Assembly: GCA_023055425.1 (NCBI GenBank)
Contig: JALGPY010000003.1
Location: forward strand, 63,348,991 to 63,412,990
Length of the DNA: 64,000 nt
DNA from: Linanthus parryae
Lineage: Eukaryota > Streptophyta > Magnoliopsida > Ericales > Polemoniaceae
Reading direction: 5' to 3'
The first letter of the stretch is position 1. Each line of letters opens with the position of its first letter. Positions 55,843 to 64,000 of this stretch are shown here, in pieces. Below the pieces are notes generated by a model. It was given only the letters and a program-made list of their open reading frames with translations, made no database searches and was not told the DNA's origin. The translations under genes and the position numbers were made by a program.

Positions 55843-57621
55843 ATGAGCAGAAGAAGAGAATCCCAAAGAATCAAGATGGCTGGAGGTTCAAAGGTGGTTT
55901 CAGAAAAGAAGAGAAAGACTGCAGATGTGGTTCAAACTATCATTGGTGATTCTAGTTCCCACACTCTAACTGAAGAGAAGGTTCCTTCTCCTCCAACAAA
56001 GAATAGCAAGAAAGACCTGACACCAAATTCCAGCAAGAAGAGGAAGATGGTAGATCAATCTGCTCCATAGAAACAGCCGGAGGAACAAGTGGCTAGTCCA
56101 AAGAAGTTGAAGAAGAAGAAGCCTTCAGATGCTGACAAGGGAAAAGAAAAAGTTGTAGACGTTGCACAAGAGAAAAGCACTGGCAAAGAACTGTAGATCT
56201 AATTAGAAAAACCATAATCTCCTAGTAAGAAACTTTCTAGAAAGTGGTTTATTTCTCAAACTACTAGAGGTCAGTGGTTAGATGGTTTGGCTTCTCTACC
56301 AGTAGCCTATTGTAGCATGGTTAATGTTAACATGATGAAACCATGAATCTGGATTGTTTTAAGAGACTGAAGAAAAGATCTCTTTGGAAAATTCTAAACC
56401 CTCCTGAAGTTGCCTACCCTAGGCTTACTAGGCTTTTCAATAAAAGTTGGTGAAAATCAAAACAACTGTTAACCTAGTGATTCAATCAAAAGTTGTTGGA
56501 TAACAATGGAGTTAGATCACTCAGAGTTTGCAAATGTTCTAGGTTGTCCCAAGAGGTACAACACTGAGAACTACCCCAAAGAATTTGAAGCTTTGAAACG
56601 AGATAGGGAATTATTCTTCCTACCTTATGTCTCTACCTCCTCTAAACAGTTAACACACTCTGTGCTAACTGTTGAAGCAAAAGTTTTGCTCACTATCTTG
56701 ATGAGGTGTGTAGTGCCTAGGGAGAATTCAAAAGAGCTGATGACTGAAAGGGTTTATATTTGATGTATTTGATCATTCATGGGTATGAGATTGATCTTCC
56801 ATCAATTGTGGTGGAACACATGCTCTATTCCCATACCAAAGAAAAAAAGTACTGTTTACCCTATGCTAATCTGCTTTCTGCATTCTTTCTTCACCTTGAA
56901 CTTAATTCTGACAGAGAAGAAACCATTACTACTGGTTTCGGCATGCTTGATGAGAAAGCATTTGAGAGAATTTGTGTTGTGAAAGCCAGTGATGGGATAT
57001 GGAAGCTATACTCTGATATGTCTGAGAAGGATCTGTAATCCAAGAAGTTTCCCAAACCCAAGGCCTTTACCCCTCCTTCAAACCTACCCTCTCAACCTCA
57101 AGACCTTTCCTTGGTGATTCAAAGACTTGATATTATTGAGAAGGATATGGATGAGCAGAAGGAAAATTAGCATGAGTTTGGCACTGAATTCAAGCAGGTA
57201 AAGTATATGGGTGAAAGCATCTTCAAGAGAATCAATGTACTTCATGTGGAAGAAGAGGTGTCCCAGGCTGCAGAGGATCAAAGAAGGACGCTGAAGGTTA
57301 ACCAAGAGATTTTTTCAGCGAGCATACAACTCAGGATGAGGCTACAGGGGTGGTGGACGAAGGGAAACAGGTAGTTCAGGAACAGGGTGATGAAGAACAG
57401 GAAAAAGTTGATGATGACAGTCCAGAATCTGGGATGCTGATCTCAAGAAAAAGAAGAAACATGTCATTCCAGAGATTGTAACTGAAGAACAATTGTTTAA
57501 AGAAACTAGAGGTGCTAGTGGTCATGCAGATCAAGAAGAGAAATAAGATGATGAGGATGTTGAAGAAGATAGTGGTGAAGAAGATGCTGAGCCCAAGGGA
57601 GATGGAGACCCAACCCCCTAA
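55843..57621 (+). pseudogene. Extra ORF downstream of pol in element D (broken)
   Basis: Homologue of 13427-15196. It starts ATGAGCAGAAGA, with a Lys/Ser-rich N-terminus, a TAG at 56068-56070 and further stops. The middle domain is recognisable at 56506-57038 (LTHSVLTVEAKVLLTILMR, LPYANLLSAFF, GFGMLDEKAFERI), followed by decayed coiled-coil and acidic parts to a TAA at 57619. It has more lesions than B. The shared middle blocks across two diverged elements show that this region was once under protein-level constraint. Confidence 0.7.
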
Positions 57622-57997
57622 CTCTTGCCTCATATTTCTTTATTTTTCAATGCCTTGAATTTCTCTTCAAAGTCTTGAAAACTTCCTTCTTTTCAAAATA
57701 TTTTAAAATGTTTTCCAAAATTTGATCCAACATTTTCTCATTCTTTTTTATGAAAGTCAAAAAGAGGGAGAAATTTAGGAGTTTTATTTTTTTTCTGTTC
57801 TCTAGCTTAGAGATCTGGTTTAGATCATAGGGTTTGCTGCTAGACTTTGCTACTGTTTATGTTGCTAATTAGTTGGATCACTTGGATATCTTGTGTTAAA
57901 TTTTTACTATCATGGATTCTGTAATGCTCTAATGATTTTTTTTCCAGAGAATCAATTCCTAAAAGGATTTTGGTTTTGTCTTTCATCAAGGGGGATA
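57622..57997 (+). other. 3' spacer and polypurine tract of element D
   Basis: AT-rich, with palindrome variants at about 57650 and 57670. The PPT 'caagggggata' lies at about 57987-57997, directly before the LTR. No gene is seen. Confidence 0.75.
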
Positions 57998-59230
57998 TTT
58001 TAAGTTCAGACTGTTTCAAAGGCTTGAAAAGACTTGTCTGTTTCAAGGCCTTGAAACTCGTTTCAAGGGTTTGGAATATGCACTGCAGATTCTGGCATGA
58101 ACTTAGGGGGAGATTTTTATCCTGTTTTAATTCCTAATCTCTTATGATTTATTATATGCTACTTAATGATGAAAGACAAAAAATTATTCTATTATAAACT
58201 GTGATTAATCTATGGGTTTGACTCATTTTTTGCAGGGATAAATAGTTTCCTATTTTGCAGGATTGTTTCCTAATCTATTTGAATGCAGGATGGGGCTATC
58301 AAAGTTATTATGCACATTGATGTGTTGTATCTAAGGTTTCCCAACCTTCTAAAAAACAAGCTCAAGTCAGTATCTTTGAAGATACTGAGCAACTATCCGT
58401 TGGGAGAGCTGTTAGAAGAGTCAAAGACTTGCAGCTGAATTTTAGGAAAGTTTGTTGATGAAGATTCTGCATATCTTCAATTCAAACAAGACGCATGAAA
58501 TGGATTTTGAATGAAGAATTTCTAAGAGACAACACGACAGAACATACAGAGACATTCAAACTCCACAGAGGATTGACAAGCAAACAAGAATCAGATCCAC
58601 ATCATTCAATCCAATCATCTGAAGAACACTGCACATTCACTGAAGACTCACCTCTCAGTTTTCTTCTTTTCTGATCATCATTTGTATATATTTTAGATAA
58701 TACTTTCAGTTCTTGTTCTTGTGAATTGTTTAAGGTAAAAAATAGAGAATTCTTAGTTAATCAGTTAGAAAGAACAGGTCAGAACCACAAGCTGTAACAT
58801 AATAATGCATCTCTCTGTGTTTGAGATCTAGGGCTTAGATTTTTTATTAATTAAGAATTGAGTTGAAAATCCTGCAGGGATTAAGTCCTTGAGGTAGAGA
58901 CGTAGGTCAAAGTGGACTGAACTCTATAAATCACTGTGTCTCTTTCATTTACTTTGCTGCATTTTACTTAGCTTACAAACTGCTCAAAACAGGTTTTCAG
59001 ATAAAGGGTTTGAACCTCATTTAAAGGCCTTAAAAACTATCAGCTTTCTCTTTACAATCTGTTTTGATTCCAAGGACTTGAAACTCATTTCAAGGCCTTC
59101 AAATTCTTGCTGCACTTCACAAACTTCTTTCAAGCCACTCTTTTAGCATAAGTTGCAAAAGTGTCCATACTCTATTCAACCCCCTTCTAGAGTATTGATC
59201 CTGTAGTTATTCCTACCGTACTGTCCTTCA
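57998..59230 (+). repeat. 3' LTR of element D
   Basis: Begins TTTTAAGTTCAG (terminal TG mutated to TT) and ends CCTTCA, followed by TTATC. It keeps the perfect dyad at 58040-58057 that the 5' LTR has lost. Confidence 0.87.
58040..58057. repeat. 18-bp perfect palindrome in LTR D
   Basis: GTTTCAAGGCCTTGAAAC: the same CAAGGCCTTG core as in LTRs B and C, with both arms changed together (TTT/AAA in place of CTC/GAG). Confidence 0.95.
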
Positions 59231-59825
59231 TTATCCTTGCAGATTACATCAATATCCCATATTGATTTATCTGAGTCTGGCCAGATATTCTTTAAGCACC
59301 ATCCCTCGAGTGGCCTGTGGATATTTGTTCCCATTATGTGGGAGGGACTAATCATCTGTACATCACTATCATCTCTTAGTTTGCTTCTTATCATGCCCGA
59401 TAACTATCTTTATTGTTACGCGATTAAGGCACAACTTTTGATAACATCAAAGCATGATATTTCACAGCTAGAGTATCTAGTGACTTCACGTCTGAGGATT
59501 ACAATGCCATTAGTACTACGAGAACCACTTGTGACTTTTACATAATTCAATGAATCCTTCTCATTGTGGGTCTATCCAGTATGCCATTACTCCCAATGCA
59601 TACCCATGTGTTGGAATTGATATTTCCTTATCAATCTACCCACATACTAGTCTATAATGATTGTCTCGTTAATCAATATAATGGACTAGGGATATTTAAT
59701 ATAAACACCACATTGTAATCTAAGGACTTCATTATATTAAATATCTCCATAAATAATAAATGAATATTCTATCCAAACAATGTTCACACTAAATCAAGAT
59801 TGCCTCTAGGGCACCTAATCCAACA
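59231..59825 (-). repeat. 5' LTR of A', segment 3 (5' start of the LTR)
   Basis: Minus-strand continuation after element D, beginning with the right TSD of D (TTATC). It ends at 59825 with TCCAACA, the reverse of the TGTTGGA LTR start. Removing I and D leaves an LTR of about 1.4 kb, as in Copia A. No gene is present. Confidence 0.86.
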
Positions 59826-61620
59826 TGAGGTAATTGGGTCGGGTTGTCGACCTTAAATTACAAGGCGCTTGTAGGGAGGCAACCAAACGTATTTTATTTC
59901 TTTAATTAGGGAGTGTGTTTTTAATACAATTGTTCTACGTTTAATTATTTTGAAGAGATGAGATAGAGAGGGACTAACGATGTTTTCCAAGTGACATATA
60001 TGAGCATGCTATGGTAGAATCTACGCCGGTGTGCCGTGGCACTCATGACCTTCGTAGGGGCTCGCATTGGTGAGTTGGAGATTCTTCAGAGACATATTTT
60101 AGCACAGGAGGATAGTCGACCACGGTGCGAGAACACATTGACCGTTGGGAGCACAGTTGCGCCACTATTGTGCTTGGGGACTACTTGTTGTATATTTCTT
60201 CCCCGCCCTTGAGGTGGTTGTGAGTATCCTTTTCTTTTGCTGGATTTCGTGTTTATTTTATTTAAGTATGTCATAACTCCATCTCATCTACTGGTCTACG
60301 CATTGGATTGCTGAGTTCTCTTGCATGATCTCAGAATTCGTTGAGGACAACAAAGCATTCAGTGTGGGGATAGTTTAACTGTCTATTAGCTGATAGTTGT
60401 CTTGCATAGCCAATTACATGTAGGATGTGTTTAGTTGTATTGTGAGTCAGTTTTGTGGTTTATGCCACATTTTTAATTATATTTTCGTATAATGTAGAGA
60501 AGATTTATATATTATTTGCACTTTTAAATATTGAGTCTACCCACCAAATAGTTGAGTTGTGTAGCGTCAAAAAATGTTTTTTTCCTAGTCAAAGCCTTGC
60601 ATATAGAGTCAGGATATTATGAAAAATACAAAAAAAAAGAAGAGAAAATAGAAAATCCATAAAAAGTAGAAAATTTGAAAATTTGAGAAGAGGCAATTGA
60701 GGATCTTGAAACTGAAGAGAGCTTAGTGGATGAATCCTTTTGAGTAGGAATTGTTGTAGTAGGAAAAATTGTATTCTTTATATTCAGCGTAGAGGCTTCA
60801 CTAAGGATGTCTCGAGAGTTTTTGGAAGTTGTGAAAGAATGACATGTAAAGTATACTTAAGTTTCCTACAGTGTGCCAACTAGATTGACTTTTGTTTGCA
60901 GCTCAATATTATTTTTTCAAGTGGAAACTTGTGGTCTCTTGTTGATAGGGGTTGGAACTTCGTTTTGAGTTGATTTTATGTGGTATGGTTGCCTCAGCCT
61001 AAGTGAATTTGGGGGGCGTACACCACAATCCCTTACGGTGGTCATAAGAGTTAACCGAAAAAGTCCACACTCTCTAGCTCCACGGTTGAAAAATCATAAT
61101 AGATATGTGCTTAATTGAAAAAAATGAAAATAAAGAAAGAAATTTCTCAAGAATAAGGAGAACAACCAAATGAGCTGAGCTTAGAGAGGAAAATTAGAGT
61201 CAATCCATATTTCACAGGAGTTGTGACTCCCTTCACTGGGATAATTTTCATTCAAACGCAATAAAGGCTAAGAGGGTCTGAAAACCTCTGACGATTCGAC
61301 GAAGAAAGGCTATAATGAAATTTGATCGGAATTAGACCCAAAGAAGCTTAGGACGTGCTTGTGTCTTGGTTTGAATTGGAGGAGGAAAGGGGACTCCTTA
61401 GTGAGCTTTTTCATGGAATTAATTTTATTTCAAAGTCTTGCCACGTGTATGTGAATTTCAAAAAGGATTAGTTAAAGCTTGATGATTTTCAGTTAATGAT
61501 AGGGAGCTTTCCTATTCTTGCCAAAAGAGAGAAATTTGATGTTTTGTGTTAAATACATGTTTTAAGATCGAGTCTAGAATTGAATTGCATTGCATCATCT
61601 TGCTGCATTTCTATAGTGAG
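59826..61620 (+). mobile_element. 3' non-coding region of Athila-like Gypsy element H
   Basis: Starts within the post-coding block also found after the G ORF (gggtcgggttgtcgacc, then the 'gcttgtagggaggcaacc' region; compare 20230-20280). It carries a duplicated hairpin module, a PPT-like 'agtgtggggatag' (about 60361) and a purine-rich stretch (about 60625-60680). No long ORF or Pol motif is present. Element A' interrupts it at 59825; its coding part would lie left of the window. Confidence 0.72.
60020..60185 (+). repeat. Duplicated hairpin module in Gypsy H
   Basis: Two diverged copies (about 60020-60090 and 60113-60185) carry the 'cggtgtgcc/cggtgcgag', 'gaccttcg/gaccgttggg' and 'gagttggagatt/gcttggggact' blocks in the same order as 21963-22150 of G. 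Confidence 0.55.
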
Positions 61621-62842
61621 ACTGGTGTCAAATGAAATTAGACTCAAAGAGCTTTCCAACGGTAGGTCACTGAGCTCAATCAAAGGTCGGACGAGAAAGT
61701 TAAGGTCTGGCAAGACGACGCAAAAATGAAGAAAAGCAGGTAAAGTTTCACTGGACCAGTGTGCACACTTTGGGCTTTATCTGGAGTTACATAAGGAATT
61801 TTGGAGCAAAGAATACTCCATTATAAAGTAGACATTGAGGGATTTCCAACAATATATCATAGGCCAAAACCGGAGTCCGGATGAGGGAGAAAAGGCCCGC
61901 GCAAGATCAGCTTATTAATTATGTCCGAGATTTGCAAACTTGGGAGGTTGAATTGTAAATTCGGCCAAAATACATAGAACCCGTGCCCAGACTTATATAT
62001 CACGATTTTAGGACCTAGGGGCCGGGTATGCTGCTAGGGGACATCAACTTGGAGCTTGGAGCACATCATGGAGCCTTGAAAACCTAGTTTGATCTCTCTT
62101 ATCTATTTTTCTTCGTTTTGACCATGAGCACACAAACTCTTGTATTTGTGATCATGAATATGGGTAGCTAAACTTCTTAGATTAGGACCCGATTTTGGGG
62201 TTAGAGTTTTCACATTGATTATGTGTTTTATAAATTGAGATTCATGTTTTGATAAACCTAATTGATAAATTTACGCTTGCTATGATTGTTTTGTGATCTT
62301 CATATCATCTTGGAAATTAGAGACGTCTTGTTAGCTAGAACTTAGTTTGTGATTATTTGGTAACTCGGTAATTGTTAAACCGGAAAAGCAAACAATCACC
62401 CGTTTCTAGGTTTTGTAACTCGGCTACGTTGACTGTGAACATTGAGTAGAACTTGACGATCTTAATACATGTTTTAGGTAAAATTAATAATTTGGTAACT
62501 CGGTTCTAGTTCAATCTAGGCATTGAAATCTCACTTGGTAACTCGGTGAGTAGCATTGCTCATTTGAAAAATGAACTCGTCATTAGTGTTTCAGAATATA
62601 ATTCGTTAACGGTGGATACCTAGCAAACCTAGAGAAAATTCTGATACTCGTTTCTCATATTAATCTTAATTCTCATAATTAGTTTGTTCTTTCAATTTTA
62701 GCTTAGTAATGAAATTAATTGCTAGCCGACATAAAGTTAATCATTCTAACTAGTTCACGACAAGTCCTTTACGTTCGATAAACAGAGATTTCCGGATATT
62801 ACTACACACGATGGCCATACACTTGTGGTTGGACGTGTCACT
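61621..62842 (+). repeat. 3' LTR of Gypsy H, 5'-truncated
   Basis: Similar to the LTR of G from about the 'aaaagttggaaa' region onward (shared: ttttggagcaa, aaagtagacat, gagtccg.atgagggaga, cccgcgcaa, cgtgcccag), ending near GTGTCA at 62842 with no PBS behind it. The TGATAACTC start is not found, so the LTR front and its junction with the interior appear deleted or very diverged. The left boundary is approximate. Confidence 0.62.
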
Positions 62843-64000
62843 TGTCTAATAACTATAAAAATACGTAGAAATAAGTTCAATACATGAATCAATCCACGAA
62901 TCTGGAAATTCTAAAAACCATAGTTCTTCATAAATTATCTAGCAAGAGAGGTTTAGCTACTCATAGAGTAGATAAACAACATAAGTTCTTCCATAAAAGT
63001 AATAAAACGAGAGGAGAAAGAGGTCAAACTCACAATTCTTATTCGGTCGCGAATCCGAGCTTACCATTCTTGGTCTTCTTAGTCTTCTCCTGCATTAATG
63101 GTGTAGAATGCTAATTTCCAAGCCCTGACTCGTTTTTAGTAAAATATGTCTTCTTTTCCCATCAAACCTTCTTCAAAATTGCCATTTGACCCTCAAAACT
63201 ACGCCTGCCTCCCCTCTGGATCGTGAAATATGCGTTAAGAAGATCGTGCGATCTTGTCACCTTGGCCTGGGTGTGCGATCTCCTTTTGGCATAACGTGCA
63301 ATCTGCATCTTTAAATCCACCCTCCTGATCATGAAAGTTAGTGATTTCTCTGTGTGTTTTGTTTGGAAAATATTAAGTCTTTTTCTTCACATTCAAGGGG
63401 GTGCTAAGTGTCTTTTATGTAACTCCTTAAAACTACACTTGGCTCCCTCTTTCATTATTTTCTCATTCTCTTCTTGCTTCCTCTTGCTCCCGGGATTTTC
63501 TTGAACTTACGAAGTTTTCTCTCTCTTCTCTTATCATCTCCAATCCTCTGGTTCCTAAAACTCACAACATTAAACATACCGGAAAGATCAAATGCGATAA
63601 AATAAGCTCAAATATACGCAAAAAACGCCCAGACAATCGATTATGTGTAAAAAGCTCACATACTCAAATTCTTCAAGATCACAGTCATAATATCATCTAA
63701 ATTACCTGGAAGTCACGAAAAACGGTAGAATATCATGCAAGAATATTGCTCTTGTTCAGAATTATAATTCACAGCCTCTGATTATTCACCCATCCTACTT
63801 GAAGTACTCCCTTCTCTAGCCTCCTTTCCTAGACCCCTTATATTTGAAGCTTGTGGCTCATGTCTTTAGGAGCTTGAGAAATTCTATTTGGAATATTCAC
63901 ATTGTAGGCTCCCATCTCGTCGAAGTTATGAAAAATCTTTATATCACTTTAAGGCTTTCAAGACTTGGAAAAAACTAAGGGTGGTCACATTGAAAGAATT
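62843..64000 (-). mobile_element. Possible minus-strand Gypsy-type LTR fragment
   Basis: On the minus strand this reads like an Athila-type LTR: near 62930-62975 it has 'atgagtagctaa' and 'ttgctag' blocks in the order found in the LTR of G ('aatgagtagctaatttctttgctagg', about 17021-17042). It also contains a 7-bp stem hairpin (AAGATCG, loop TG) at 63240-63255. No LTR end or TSD could be fixed, and no gene is seen. The 76-residue plus-strand ORF at 62884 lacks motifs. Confidence 0.35.

Larger units (their letters stand above)
45063..59230 (+). mobile_element. SIRE-like Copia retrotransposon D, interrupted by Copia relative E
   Basis: LTRs of about 1.24 kb (45063-46301 and 57998-59230) with TTATC on both sides (45058-45062 and 59231-59235). 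PBS, gag, pol, an extra downstream ORF and PPT follow the layout of element B, from which D is clearly diverged. E (47281-53330) replaces the middle, from the gag zinc knuckle to the C-terminal part of integrase. Without E, D would be about 8.1 kb, some 2 kb short of B, so a deletion accompanied or followed the E insertion. Confidence 0.87.

Noticed and set aside
62884..63114. Small host gene of 76 residues
   Set aside because: No motif, no conserved neighbour and repeat-like surroundings; chance ORF.

Overview
This window looks like heterochromatic, repeat-packed nuclear DNA of a flowering plant, probably a eudicot; the species cannot be named from the sequence. It is AT-rich and consists almost entirely of LTR retrotransposons inserted into one another. 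I found no intact host gene, rRNA, tRNA gene or CRISPR array. The nesting can be read directly, because most elements are bounded by TG..CA LTR ends, a primer-binding site (PBS), a polypurine tract (PPT) and matching target-site duplications (TSDs).

Nesting, oldest to youngest. (1) An Athila-like Ty3/Gypsy element, H, is at the right (59826-62842). (2) A Copia element on the minus strand, A', is inserted in H; its 5' LTR starts at 59825 and its leader runs off the left end of the window. (3) Three elements sit in A': Copia A (686-40085, TSD ATCCA, opposite orientation), a small LTR element I (40792-44384, TSD ACTAC) and a SIRE-like Copia element D (45063-59230, TSD TTATC). (4) Copia A holds a solo SIRE-like LTR, C (TSD TCTCG), and a second SIRE-like element, B (TSD ATTTC). 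(5) B's 3' LTR is hit by a Gypsy element G (16276-25849) that encodes Gag and protease only. (6) D holds a 5'-truncated Copia-A relative, E, which carries two hAT-type MITEs with perfect 8-bp TSDs (GCCATGAC and TTGGAGTA).

A later rearrangement amplified a 4.8-kb piece of the nest in tandem: Copia-A leader, solo LTR C, broken Copia-A gag, LTR B and the first ~125 bp of B. Copies start at 3160, 25864 (left-truncated), 30381 and 35232 (mostly deleted). Each full copy carries the same TSDs and the same gag lesions, so the amplification came after those insertions and after gag decay.

Coding content is Gag, protease, integrase, reverse transcriptase and RNase H, nearly all broken. Exceptions are the open Gag-protease frame of G (18089-20212), an extra ORF downstream of pol in the SIRE-like elements B and D, and a degraded plant-mobile-domain gene lying antisense inside element I with what may be its own promoter.

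The most unusual signals are: a short palindrome (core CAAGGCCTTG) scattered through LTRs, spacers and coding sequence of the SIRE-like elements, with arms that differ symmetrically between subfamilies; the antisense plant-mobile-domain cargo; the 30-31-bp TATA-box arrays in element I's LTRs; and the tandemly amplified nest. Family names rest on motif recognition by eye, without database searches.
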